Assembly: GCA_046351595.1 (NCBI GenBank)
Contig: JAXLYE010000002.1
Span: forward strand, 1,550,001-1,614,000
Direction: 5' to 3'
DNA from: JAXLYE01 sp046351595
GTDB lineage: Bacteria; Myxococcota_A; Polyangia; Palsa-1104; JAEUJZ01
Length of the DNA stretch: 64,000 nucleotides
Every line of letters begins with the position of its first letter. Within the stretch, counting starts at the first letter, position 1. This document shows positions 18,292-28,489 of this stretch, piece by piece. A model generated the notes under the pieces. That model saw only the letters and a list, made by a program, of their open reading frames with translations. It searched no databases and had not been told where the DNA came from. The translations under genes were made by a program, and so were the position numbers.

Positions 18292-19870
18292 CCGCCCCGT
18301 GCGCGCTGCGCCCAGGCAGCGCGTGCCACAGCCGCGAGATGATGATCGCCCCCAGCACCGCGAAGACCAGCGGCATCAGCGGCCAGACCTCAAACTCGGC
18401 CCCGGGCAGGCCCGCGACCTTGTAGCGGTCGAGGAGCCGCCCCATCACCTGGCTGACGATCGCGCCGGCCAGGTACTGCGCGCCGTCGAACAGCCCGGCC
18501 GCCGTCGCCACCGCCTTGCGCCCGCCGAAGTCCATCGACGCCGCGCCGCCGACCAGCGAGTGCGCGCTCTGCACGAAGAACGAGATCGCCACCAGCACCA
18601 GGCACGCGGCCCACGCCTCGCGCAAAGACGCCCGCAGCAGCAAAAGGCACAGCGCCTGACCGAGGAACGCGAAGAAGATCACCGGCGCCCGCCGCGAGCC
18701 GAACAGCCGATCCGAGGCGTTGCCCGCGGCCAGCCCGCCGAGGATCGCGGCCACCGGCATCGCGATCGAGGCGAAGAACGACGGCGCGAACGACGACAGG
18801 ATCTTCACGCCGAAGACGCCGTCGAGGTAGCGCGGGTACCAGTGGTCGACGGAGTTGCGCACCATGCCGATGCACATCGACGAGAAGGCGATGAGCCACG
18901 GCTCGCGGCGCACGAACACCTTGCGCAGGACGAAGCCGAGCGTCGGCGCGGCGGCCTTTTCTTCCGGGGTCTCGTCGCCGGTGTCGATGTCCTTGAGGTT
19001 CGCCGCGGCCGGCGAGTTCTCGACGCGCGCGAACAGGACCACCCACATGACGACGAGGAACACCGCCGGGATGAAGAAGGCGTACTGCCACGGCAGGAAC
19101 AAGAGCGTCATCGGCAGCAGGGTGAACGCCAGCGTGCGGCCGCCCTGGATCATGATGCCGAAGATGCCGGCGAACTTGCCGCGCTCGGAGATGCGGAACC
19201 AGGCGGCGTTGATCTTGACGATCGAGAGCGCGCCGAACGACTGGAAGTAGTGGTTGCAGGCCCACAGCGCCGCGAACATGGCGATGGCGCTTGAGCCCTG
19301 CATGCCGCCGGCGAGCACCGCCGGAGTGATGATCTGGCCGCCGCTGCCCGTGACCGCGGGCGTGACGATCAAGAGGTGCCCGAGGCCGAACAGCAGGTTG
19401 AAGACCGCGGCGCCGGCCGCGCCGATGAGGATCGCGCGCTTGCCGCCGATGCGATCGGCGAGCGGCCCGTTGAAGAAGACCGCGCAGCCGTAGGTGAACA
19501 GGCCGGCGAAGAGCACCGAGCCGTAGTCCGAGTGGCTCCAGCCGAACTGCCCGGCGACCGCGGCCTGGACGGCGCTGAAGTTGTAGCGGCTCATGTAGAA
19601 GAAGCCGTACATCAGCCCGAGGAAGAACCAGTTCTGGAAGCGGCGCATCCGGAACTCTTGCGAGAGCGGCTCGCTGTCCGGGTGGACCTGGGGCGCCGGA
19701 GTCGGGTACTGCGGAGCCGGTGGTGCGGGGCTCGGCGGGGTGGCTGCGACCGGCGACGGGCTTGGGGCCGCCGACTTTGCGGCGGGGGAGGTCACGGGGG
19801 TCGGCGTCGCTGCAGAGGCGGACGACGACGACGAGCGCGACCTGAGTCCGAGGCGCGGGACGGACGCCAT
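18221..19870 (-). CDS. MFS transporter, organophosphate:Pi antiporter-like
   Basis: 549 aa, about twelve transmembrane helices. After a disordered Ser/Pro/Ala N-terminus (about 75 residues, unusual for the family) comes NWFFLGLMYGFFYMSRYNFS, characteristic of the OPA group (GlpT, UhpT, PgtP), followed by the loop-2 motif GPLADRIGGKRAI. A roughly 30-residue Pro/Arg tail ends the protein. OPA members exchange phosphorylated metabolites for phosphate; the substrate here is unknown. The ATG at 19870 is the first start. The gene ends inside the 3' end of the convergent lipoprotein gene. Confidence 0.85.
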   Translation of the reverse strand: MASVPRLGLRSRSSSSSASAATPTPVTSPAAKSAAPSPSPVAATPPSPAPPAPQYPTPAPQVHPDSEPLSQEFRMRRFQNWFFLGLMYGFFYMSRYNFSAVQAAVAGQFGWSHSDYGSVLFAGLFTYGCAVFFNGPLADRIGGKRAILIGAAGAAVFNLLFGLGHLLIVTPAVTGSGGQIITPAVLAGGMQGSSAIAMFAALWACNHYFQSFGALSIVKINAAWFRISERGKFAGIFGIMIQGGRTLAFTLLPMTLLFLPWQYAFFIPAVFLVVMWVVLFARVENSPAAANLKDIDTGDETPEEKAAAPTLGFVLRKVFVRREPWLIAFSSMCIGMVRNSVDHWYPRYLDGVFGVKILSSFAPSFFASIAMPVAAILGGLAAGNASDRLFGSRRAPVIFFAFLGQALCLLLLRASLREAWAACLVLVAISFFVQSAHSLVGGAASMDFGGRKAVATAAGLFDGAQYLAGAIVSQVMGRLLDRYKVAGLPGAEFEVWPLMPLVFAVLGAIIISRLWHALPGRSAHGAATAPRPSPAPGYLPPSLASGRER

Positions 19871-19992
19871 GGGCTTGCAATAGCACAGCTAAGCCCGCAA
19901 ACGGGTCAAAAAAATTCCCCATTTTCTTCGGCCGCATCGACGGCAACTAGTGCCGGGTCCGCCCCAAGCCGGGGGGCCGCGCGCGTCCAGCC

Positions 19993-20021
19993 TTGACCTT
20001 CGCGCCGCGGCTCACTACCTT
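19993..20021 (+). promoter_or_regulatory. Sigma-70-type promoter of the candidate 6S RNA
   Basis: TTGACC (19993-19998), a 17-nt spacer, TACCTT (20016-20021). The predicted start is about 20028, exactly where the 5' strand of the closing stem of the RNA below begins. Confidence 0.65.
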
Positions 20022-20027
20022 CATCTC

Positions 20028-20213
20028 GACCCGGCTGCCTGAATCGCCTCGGTGAGGAGAGTTTTTTCCCTACAAGCATTGAACCCGGGATCTGCCGCTG
20101 GCCGTGGCGTGCACGCCCGCTCGTCGGGAAGCCCAATCCGGCTATTTGCAGAGCCCACCTACTTCGGTAGGGGTTCAAACTTCCACACCACGACCGGGCG
20201 GGGGTCATTTTTT
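20028..20213 (+). ncRNA. ssrS: Candidate 6S RNA (SsrS-like)
   Basis: A stretch of about 186 nt in a gene-free interval, bounded by a good promoter and a run of eight T (20208-20215). The ends can pair (GACCC at 20028 with GGGTC at 20202-20206). A long inner stem joins CGGTGAGGAGAGTTT (about 20050-20064) with AAACTTCCACACC (about 20177-20189). A small hairpin CCTACTTCGGTAGG (20158-20171) directly followed by GGTTCAA sits where E. coli 6S RNA has a hairpin and GGTTCAA on the 3' side of its central bulge, and GTCGGGAAGCCC resembles the E. coli segment TCCGAGAAGCC. Size and rod shape fit 6S RNA, which binds sigma-70 RNA polymerase. The usual neighbour (folate cyclo-ligase) is absent. Confidence 0.6.
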
Positions 20214-20216
20214 TTG
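20208..20216 (+). terminator. T-tract ending the candidate 6S RNA
   Basis: Eight consecutive T immediately after the closing stem of the RNA (GGGGGTC, then A, then T8). Confidence 0.55.
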
Positions 20217-20221
20217 TTGTC

Positions 20222-20285
20222 GTTCAGGGGGGGACCTTCCCGTCCCCCCTCCCTCGGCAGAGCCGAGTGAGCCTCGGCATCTGTC
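20222..20285 (-). repeat. Element A, partial degenerate copy (A4)
   Basis: Reverse-oriented remnant of the dispersed element described at 35008, 56655 and 61921. It keeps the third hairpin (CTCGGC/GCCGAG) and the fourth (GGGGGGAC/GTCCCCCC). In the fourth hairpin the usual C-G pair is swapped to G-C, a compensatory change. The first two hairpins are lost or unrecognisable. Confidence 0.6.
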
Positions 20286-20336
20286 TCTCTGGGCCGCGCG
20301 TTTGCCTGTGCTATCTGTAGTGCCAAGGAGTCCGGC

Positions 20337-21056
20337 ATGAGCGAGCGGCGCGCCGACGGGGACAGCGACGGCACCGGGGACGACGGCAGCGTGGTCGGCT
20401 ATGAGGTGAGCTCCGAGGAGGAGCTCGGGCGCGGTCGCTACCTGCGGCTGCGGCGGATCAACCTGCGCAACCGCCGCGCCGACGGCAGCCTGTCGCCGCC
20501 CTACTTCTGCGAGCTGGTCGATCGGCCGCGCCACGGCACCGACGCGGTGGTGGTCGGGCTGTGGCGACGCGGCGAGCACGGCGTCGAGGTGCTGCTGCGG
20601 CAGGGGCTGCGGCCGGCGCTGCGCTTCGGGCGCACCGAGCGGCTGCCGGTGCCGGACGCGGCGCCGTACCTCTTGCTGACCGAGGTCGTCGCCGGCATCC
20701 TCGAGGACGAGGACGTCGGCGAGGAGGGCGTGCTGCGGCGCGCCGCGATCGAGGCGCACGAGGAGGCCGGGCTGCGCCTCGAGCCGTCCGCGTTCCGCCG
20801 CCTGGGCGGCAAGGTCTTCCCGACGCCCGGCATGGCGCCCGAGTGCTTCCACCTGGTGCACGCCGAGGTGCCGGCCGACGCCGCCGCCGCGCCGCCCGAG
20901 GGCGACGGCTCGCCGATGGAGGAGGGCAGCCGGCAGCGCTTCGTGCCGCTCGTCGAGGCGCTGCGCCTGTGCGATCGCGGCGAGATCGAGGACGCCAAGA
21001 CCGAGCTCCTCTTGCGGCGCCTGCACGCGGCGCTGGCCGCCGGCACCCTGGGCTGA
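20337..21056 (+). CDS. Nudix hydrolase (ADP-ribose pyrophosphatase-like)
   Basis: 239 aa. Hydrolyses a nucleoside diphosphate linked to another moiety; length and flanking sequence fit the ADP-ribose/NDP-sugar group. The Nudix box lies in AGILEDEDVGEEG and AAIEAHEEAGLRL (about residues 118-148). The metal-binding EAHEEAG is intact, but the Arg of the canonical REUxEE is replaced by Ile. An extra acidic stretch separates the box Gly from the helix. ATG 20337 has AAGGAG at about 20324. The final helix EDAKTELLLRRL is typical. Confidence 0.85.
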   Translation: MSERRADGDSDGTGDDGSVVGYEVSSEEELGRGRYLRLRRINLRNRRADGSLSPPYFCELVDRPRHGTDAVVVGLWRRGEHGVEVLLRQGLRPALRFGRTERLPVPDAAPYLLLTEVVAGILEDEDVGEEGVLRRAAIEAHEEAGLRLEPSAFRRLGGKVFPTPGMAPECFHLVHAEVPADAAAAPPEGDGSPMEEGSRQRFVPLVEALRLCDRGEIEDAKTELLLRRLHAALAAGTLG

Positions 21057-21087
21057 GCCGCCGCCGTCGCCCGCCGTCGTCGCGCGC

Positions 21088-21618
21088 TCAGCGCACGCGC
21101 TTCCAGTACAGGAGCTCGGTGATGCCGGGGCGAACGTAGTCCGCGAGCTGGCCGACCCGCGCGTAGCCGTGGCGCTCGTAGAAGCGCTGCGCCGCGGTGT
21201 TGAAGTCCGAGGTCAGGAGGAACAGCTCCGACGAGGACACCGCGACCTGGCGCTCGACCTCGGCGAGCAGCAGGCTGCCCAGGCCCTGCCCGTGCTGGCC
21301 CGGCACGAGCGCAATCAGCCGCAGGTAGCCGCCGCGCCCGAGCTGGCCGCGCAGCGAGAAGCGCGCCAGCCCGCACAGCTCCGGACCGGTCGCCGCGGCG
21401 CCGTCGTCGGGGTCCGGCCGCTCGGCGACGAGCAGGCGCTCGTCCGGGGTCGCGCCGTGCGGCTCGGGCAGGAGCCGCAAGAGGTCGGTGTGCAGCCCCG
21501 TCGCCGTCGTGCCGTAGCGGGCGAGCAGCGGCAGCGTCACCAGCGACGCGGCCAGGCGCCCGAGCGGCGCGGCGTCCTTTGGCGAAGCGGCGCGGATGCG
21601 GGGGCTGGGGCTGCTCAC
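21088..21618 (-). CDS. GNAT-family N-acetyltransferase
   Basis: 176 aa. A typical GNAT core: LRLIALVPGQHGQGLGSLLLAEVE holds the acetyl-CoA loop (QHGQGLG), followed by AAQRFYERHGY near the C-terminus. The substrate is unknown. The GTG at 21618 overlaps the stop of the ferredoxin gene (GTGA overlap), so it is translated from the same mRNA. The frame is open further upstream but that lies inside the ferredoxin gene. Coupling to an iron-sulfur protein suggests it modifies a component of that system, but nothing in the sequence proves it. Confidence 0.82.
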   Translation of the reverse strand: MSSPSPRIRAASPKDAAPLGRLAASLVTLPLLARYGTTATGLHTDLLRLLPEPHGATPDERLLVAERPDPDDGAAATGPELCGLARFSLRGQLGRGGYLRLIALVPGQHGQGLGSLLLAEVERQVAVSSSELFLLTSDFNTAAQRFYERHGYARVGQLADYVRPGITELLYWKRVR

Positions 21619-22196
21619 GGGGCGCCTCGCGAGGCGCTCGGCTTGAGCGCCAGCGCGGCCAGCGGCTTGACCACGATGGCCGCGGCCTTGTCCGTCGGGC
21701 AGTAGTACTCGCACAGGCCGCAGCCGGTGCACGCGCTGGTCACCTGCGGCAGCCCCTTTTCGTCTTGGATGAGGGCGCCGGGGATCGGGCAGCGCTCGAC
21801 GCAGAGGCTGCAGGGCTGGCCCTGGTGCGCCAGGCAGCGGCGCGGCACCACCACGGCGCGGCCCATGCGCACGTCCTCGGGCCGCTCGATCGGCCGCAGC
21901 GCGCCGCTCGGGCAGTGCGTGGTGCACAAGAGCCCGTCACAGAGCACGCACGGTGCGTCGCGCGCGACGATGTGCGGCGTGCCCGCGCGCTCGCCGTACG
22001 CGACCGCGAGCGGGCGGATGGCGCGGCGCGGGCAGACGTCGACGCAGGCGTTGCAGCGCAGGCAGGTCTCGGCGAGGCCCTTCTCGTCGAGCGCACCGGG
22101 CGGCCGCAGCGGCACCGGCAGCGGCGGCTCGCGCGCGGCGTCGAGCGAGCGCCGGAACATCCCGAACAGATCGCGCCGGCTCAGCTTGTCGGCCAT
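21615..22196 (-). CDS. Polyferredoxin-type 4Fe-4S protein (NapF/MauM-like)
   Basis: 193 aa with four Cys clusters of the bacterial ferredoxin kind: CLRCNACVDVCP, CVLCDGLLCTTHCP, CSLCVERCP (after an extra upstream Cys) and CTGCGLCEYYCP. It should bind three to four [4Fe-4S] centres. The N-terminus MADKLSRRDLF resembles NapF or twin-arginine-like starts, but no clear hydrophobic stretch follows, so a cytosolic location is likelier. Probably an electron carrier or maturation partner of a molybdoenzyme; the only molybdopterin enzyme in the window is 9 kb away. First gene of a two-gene unit with the GNAT protein. Confidence 0.88.
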   Translation of the reverse strand: MADKLSRRDLFGMFRRSLDAAREPPLPVPLRPPGALDEKGLAETCLRCNACVDVCPRRAIRPLAVAYGERAGTPHIVARDAPCVLCDGLLCTTHCPSGALRPIERPEDVRMGRAVVVPRRCLAHQGQPCSLCVERCPIPGALIQDEKGLPQVTSACTGCGLCEYYCPTDKAAAIVVKPLAALALKPSASRGAP

Positions 22197-22263
22197 GCGC
22201 GACCTCGCTGGCTGGCCCGGCGGGCGGCGTCGCGGCGGGCAGGCGCCGCGCTATCATGCGGCC

Positions 22264-22734
22264 ATGCCTTCCCCCGTGGCAGTCGACAGCACGAGCACGT
22301 CTTCATCTCGCTTGGTTCTACCACAGCAGCGGGCGCTGCACCGGGACCGCGGGGGAGACCGGCGGCGGCTGGGGCTGTGGGCGCTGCTCGGGCTGGCCGC
22401 TCTGGGCGCCAGCACCGGCTGCGGCAGCGAGGCGCCCCGGCCGCTGGCCGTGCGCTGGCGCCTGGTCGACGAGCGCACCTGCTTCGAGGCGGGCGTGGTC
22501 CTGTTCCGGTTCTCGCTCAAGGGCGGGGCGCTGGAGAGCAGCGAGGCGATGGTGCGCTGCAGCCGCGACCTGATGCAGCAGCAGGTGACGCTCGCAGGTG
22601 CGCTGCCCGGTGCGGCGCTGCTCGGCGAGGGCGACTCGGTGAGCGAGGCGCCGCTGTACCGCGGGGAGCTGCGGCTGCCGTCGCCGCTCCCCGACGAGCA
22701 GGAGCTCGTGCTGCGCTTCAGCGGCGGGATCTAG
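22264..22734 (+). CDS. Small predicted lipoprotein
   Basis: 156 aa. A basic N-terminus, a hydrophobic segment and a lipobox (LGASTGC) indicate an acylated exported protein with a mature domain of about 100 residues and no recognised motif. TATCAT (22252-22257) ends six nt before the ATG with no ribosome site between, so the mRNA is probably leaderless. The gene ends one nt before the convergent esterase stop (22736). Confidence 0.7.
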   Translation: MPSPVAVDSTSTSSSRLVLPQQRALHRDRGGDRRRLGLWALLGLAALGASTGCGSEAPRPLAVRWRLVDERTCFEAGVVLFRFSLKGGALESSEAMVRCSRDLMQQQVTLAGALPGAALLGEGDSVSEAPLYRGELRLPSPLPDEQELVLRFSGGI

Positions 22735-22735
22735 C

Positions 22736-24523
22736 TCAGTACGTGAGCACCAGCCGCGGCGCGCGCGCTCCGGCGGCGCCGTCGTGCAGCGTCAGCGCGT
22801 CGGCGGCGAAGTCGCGCGGCGTCACGGCGCGCAGGCGCAGCTGCGTCCGGCCCGCCGGGTTCAGCGCCGCGAGCGCGCTCGCCGGCAGCGCCACCTCGAC
22901 AGCGGTGTCGTCGGCGGACGGCGGCGGAAACGTCGCGACTCCGACGAGCGTCGCGGTCGCGGCATAGTCATCCGCCTGCAGCGCCGCCGAGCGGCCGAGC
23001 GCGCCGCGCTGCACATCGAGGCTCAGCGACGACACGGTGCCGGCCAGCGACCTGCGCACCAGCACCAGCCGCGCCGACTTCACCACCGCGCCGGCGGGCA
23101 GCAGCGAGGTGTCGAACGACAGCACGCCGCGCAGCTGGTCCCCGCCGAACAGACCCTTGTCCCCGAGCTTGAGCACCGAGGCGCTCGGCGCATCGACCGG
23201 CAGCGACCCGACCGTGCCGTCCTCGGCGTCGATCGAGGCCAGCACCAGCGTCCGCGCCGAGCCGCCGTCGAGCGAGCCGCCGTCGACTGAGCCGCCGTCG
23301 ACCGTGCCGCCGTCGACTGAGCCGCCGTCGACCGAGCCGCCGTCGACCGAGCCGCCGTCGACTCTGCCGCCGTCGAGCGAGCCGCCGTCGACTCTGCCGC
23401 CGTCGAGCGAGCCGCCGTCGACGGGGGGCCGACCGCCGCGCGGGTGCGAGCGGAAGAACTGCCAGACCAGGGCGCTCTCGCTCGGGCCCTTGGGATCGGT
23501 GTACGAGCCGCTCGGTCCGCCGGACCAGGCGTGGTTCATGCCCTCGACCAGGACCTTCTGGAGCAGCGGCGCGCCGCTGCGGTCGTTGTAGGTCGAGCGT
23601 GTATAGCGCCGCCCGCCCGGCACGGTCAGGGTCTCGCTGGCATCGGCGCGATCGTCGACGCTGCCGTTGTCGAGCCCGTCGTCGGCGAGGTCCGCGGTCT
23701 GCGCCCACTGGCTGAGGCCCTGCTCGGCGTTCACGGGCGCGACCGTGCCGTCGGCGGTGCCGTGGAAGATGAGCGCGGGCAGGGCGCGGCTGCGCGGGCC
23801 CATGGCGCGCAGGGCGAGCTGGCCCTGGGTGTTGGGATCGGGCCCGCCGCGGGACATCGCGGTGTTGGCGCTGAGCCCGTCGGTGGCGGCCTTATACTCC
23901 AGGCCCGAGCCGACCGCGATCGCGGCGAACACGTCGGGGTAGGTGGCGCCGAGGACCGCGGCCATGCCGGCGCCCGCCGAGAAGCCGGCGACGTACACGC
24001 GATCGCCGTCGATGCGGTAGCTCTTGCCGACGTGCTCGACGATGCCGGCGAGGATCGCGGGCTCGCCGCTGCCGCGCGCCTGGTGCCCGGGATCGAACCA
24101 GCGCCAGCACTTGATCGGGTTGGCGCTCGTCGGCTGATCGGGGAACGCCACCAGGAAGCCCTCGGACTCAGCGAGCGCCTCCATCTGCGTGCTCTGCGCG
24201 AACTGATCCGCGCTCTGCGTGCAGCCGTGCAGCATCACCACGAGCGGCGCACCGCTGCCGGGCGAGTAGCGCGACGGCACGAACAGCCGATAGGCGTAGC
24301 CGCCCGAGTGCTCGGTGGTCAGAAGCGGCGCGGCGCGCTCGCCGACCGGCGCCTGCGGCGCGCAGCCGACGCCGACAGCGACGGACACCAGGGCCCACAG
24401 GGGCAGCGCGCGGGCGCGGGTCCGAGCCAGAGCCAGAGGCTGAAGCAGGGGCCGAAGCAGAGGCCGAAGCAGAGGCCGAAGCAGAGGCCGAAGCAGAAGA
24501 ACAGATCGCAACCGGGTGGGCAT
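22736..24523 (-). CDS. Secreted PHB-depolymerase-type esterase with repeat linker and C-terminal beta domain
   Basis: 595 aa. An alpha/beta-hydrolase of the esterase_phb (LpqC/poly-3-hydroxybutyrate depolymerase) family. The oxyanion segment is LHGCTQ (about 99-104), the nucleophile Ser182 lies in GFSAG, the acidic residue probably in HGTADGTV and the His in GMNHAWSGG. The N-terminus is an unusual signal made of repeated LLRP units; Cys54 could be a lipid anchor, but the lipobox is weak. A linker of ten or so five-residue units (SVDGG/SLDGG/RVDGG) joins the enzyme to a C-terminal DNRLRE-like beta domain of about 170 residues. Probably degrades an extracellular polyester or feruloyl-type ester. 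GAGG precedes the ATG at 24523. Confidence 0.85.
   Translation of the reverse strand: MPTRLRSVLLLRPLLRPLLRPLLRPLLQPLALARTRARALPLWALVSVAVGVGCAPQAPVGERAAPLLTTEHSGGYAYRLFVPSRYSPGSGAPLVVMLHGCTQSADQFAQSTQMEALAESEGFLVAFPDQPTSANPIKCWRWFDPGHQARGSGEPAILAGIVEHVGKSYRIDGDRVYVAGFSAGAGMAAVLGATYPDVFAAIAVGSGLEYKAATDGLSANTAMSRGGPDPNTQGQLALRAMGPRSRALPALIFHGTADGTVAPVNAEQGLSQWAQTADLADDGLDNGSVDDRADASETLTVPGGRRYTRSTYNDRSGAPLLQKVLVEGMNHAWSGGPSGSYTDPKGPSESALVWQFFRSHPRGGRPPVDGGSLDGGRVDGGSLDGGRVDGGSVDGGSVDGGSVDGGTVDGGSVDGGSLDGGSARTLVLASIDAEDGTVGSLPVDAPSASVLKLGDKGLFGGDQLRGVLSFDTSLLPAGAVVKSARLVLVRRSLAGTVSSLSLDVQRGALGRSAALQADDYAATATLVGVATFPPPSADDTAVEVALPASALAALNPAGRTQLRLRAVTPRDFAADALTLHDGAAGARAPRLVLTY
23268..23424 (-). 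repeat. 15-bp tandem repeats encoding an (S/R)-(V/L)-D-G-G linker
   Basis: About ten in-frame copies of a 15-bp unit built on gccgccgtcga, with third-base and Ser/Arg/Thr variation between copies. It forms the flexible linker of the esterase. Copy-number change would alter linker length without shifting the frame. Confidence 0.85.
24442..24504 (-). repeat. 12-bp tandem repeats in a signal peptide
   Basis: About five copies of a 12-bp unit (aggccgaagcag on the plus strand) encoding repeated LLRP in the signal sequence of the esterase. Gain or loss of units keeps the frame but changes the length of the signal. Confidence 0.8.
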
Positions 24524-24734
24524 GGGGCTCCTCTCTGCGAGCGGTGGGCGGGCCTTGAACAGGGCGTGGCCAGGCAGCGCTGGCTGGCGCGGTGCTACTA
24601 CGCCCCCGGGGCGATGTCTACCGCCTCGGTCCGACTGGCCGCGGCGGAGACCTTCTGGCCGCGGTCCGCGGACATCCAATCGATTTGATGAGCGGGCGGT
24701 CGAGCCGCTATACACTGAGGCCAGGAGGGGTCTG

Positions 24735-25958
24735 ATGAAATCGAACCTGATCGCCCTCGCCGTCCCGTTCTTCTTCCTGGCCATCTTGATCGAGGCCGTG
24801 ATCAGCCGCAGAAAGAAGCTCGGCGTCTACCGCCTGCACGACAGCCTCTCGAACCTGAGCGGCGGCATCGGCCACGAGGTCCTCGGCGGCTTCACCGCGG
24901 CCCTTGGCATCTACGCCTACGACTTCCTGCAGACGCGCTACGGGCTGCTCAAGATCTCGACGAGCTCCGTCGCTGCCTGGCTGGTGCTGCTGGTCGCCTA
25001 CGACTTCTGTTACTACCTTTACCACTGGGCGTCGCACCGCGTGAACTTCCTGTGGGCGACGCACGCCGTGCACCACCAGAGCGAGGAGTACAACCTCTCG
25101 GTGGCGCTGCGTCAGAGCTGGTTCACGCGGGTGACCTCGTGGGTCTTCTACGTGCCGCTGGCGCTGCTCGGCTTCCCGCTGGTGATGTACCTGACCATCG
25201 GCGCCATCAACCTCCTGTATCAGTTCTGGATCCACACGCGGCCCGTCGGACGGCTCGGCGCCTTCGAGTGGTTCATGAACACGCCGTCGCACCACCGCGT
25301 GCACCACGGCATCGACCCGCGCTACATCGACAAGAACCACGGCGGCATGTTCATCATCTTCGACCGCCTCTTCGGCACCTTCATCGAGGAGCGCGGCGAG
25401 CCGGTCTACGGCACCGTCAAGCCGCTGTCGACCTACGACCCGATCTGGGCCAACCTCGTCGAGTGGGCGCGCCTGTGGGGCATTGCGCGGCGCACGCGGC
25501 GGCTCGCCGACAAGCTCAAGATCTGGTTCATGCCGCCGGAGTGGCACCCCGCGGACCTCGGCGGCGTGGTCGAGATTCCCGAGGTCAGCCGCGCCAGCCA
25601 GCGCAAGTACGACGTGCACACCGCGCCGGCGATCACGGCCTACGCCACCTTCAGCTTCGCGCTGGTGCTCGTGGCCTCGGTGTACTTCCTGTGGGTGCAG
25701 CACCAGCTCGAGCTCGGGCTGCGCACGGCCTACGTCGGCGAGGTGATCCTGGGCCTCTACACCGTCGCGGCGCTGGTCGAGGGACGGCCGCACGCGCGCC
25801 CGCTCGAGGTGCTGCGGCTCCTGTCGGTGGCGGCGCTGGCGGTGCTGGTGCCGATGCCGCTGCGCGCGGTGCTGCTCGGCGCGGTGGCCAGCTCGCTCGG
25901 CGCGGTGCTCTACCTGCAGCTGCGCGTGCACACCGCGCCCCGGATCGAAACCGCCTAG
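24735..25958 (+). CDS. Sterol desaturase / fatty acid hydroxylase family membrane enzyme (AGMO-like)
   Basis: 407 aa. An integral-membrane di-iron oxygenase. His motifs appear in order: HWASHR (H97, H101), HAVHH (H110, H113, H114) and SHHRVHHGID (H186, H187, H190, H191), the eight-His pattern of the family. Five or more hydrophobic helices occur in the first 170 residues, and three more hydrophobic segments lie in the last 130. That longer C-terminus resembles alkylglycerol monooxygenase (ether-lipid cleavage) more than the shorter sterol desaturases. AGGAGGGG (24723-24730) supports ATG 24735. The substrate is not determined. Confidence 0.87.
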   Translation: MKSNLIALAVPFFFLAILIEAVISRRKKLGVYRLHDSLSNLSGGIGHEVLGGFTAALGIYAYDFLQTRYGLLKISTSSVAAWLVLLVAYDFCYYLYHWASHRVNFLWATHAVHHQSEEYNLSVALRQSWFTRVTSWVFYVPLALLGFPLVMYLTIGAINLLYQFWIHTRPVGRLGAFEWFMNTPSHHRVHHGIDPRYIDKNHGGMFIIFDRLFGTFIEERGEPVYGTVKPLSTYDPIWANLVEWARLWGIARRTRRLADKLKIWFMPPEWHPADLGGVVEIPEVSRASQRKYDVHTAPAITAYATFSFALVLVASVYFLWVQHQLELGLRTAYVGEVILGLYTVAALVEGRPHARPLEVLRLLSVAALAVLVPMPLRAVLLGAVASSLGAVLYLQLRVHTAPRIETA

Positions 25959-26065
25959 CCCGCGCCGCGCGCGATCGTCCGGTGCCCGCCGCAGCGCCAT
26001 TTCTCGACGGCAGCGAGCACCCGGCGCGGCGCTTTGGGGGCCATCGCTTATAGTGTCTATTCGCG

Positions 26066-28448
<2,383 letters not shown>

Positions 28449-28459
<11 letters not shown>

Positions 28460-28489
28460 AGGCGGTTACCTGAAGGCGGTCACGTGAAG
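28449..28489. repeat. Three short tandem repeats over two convergent stops
   Basis: About three copies of a 14-bp unit of the form cGGTtACyTGAAGg. They include the kinase stop and the stop of the convergent gene at 28480. Confidence 0.6.

Noticed and set aside
20168..20192. tRNA-like T-arm (GGTTCAAAC) suggesting a tRNA or tmRNA end
   Set aside because: No matching acceptor, D or anticodon arms; the segment fits better as the 3' side of the 6S-like RNA.
23268..23424. CRISPR-like or regulatory repeat array
   Set aside because: In-frame pentapeptide linker repeats of the esterase.
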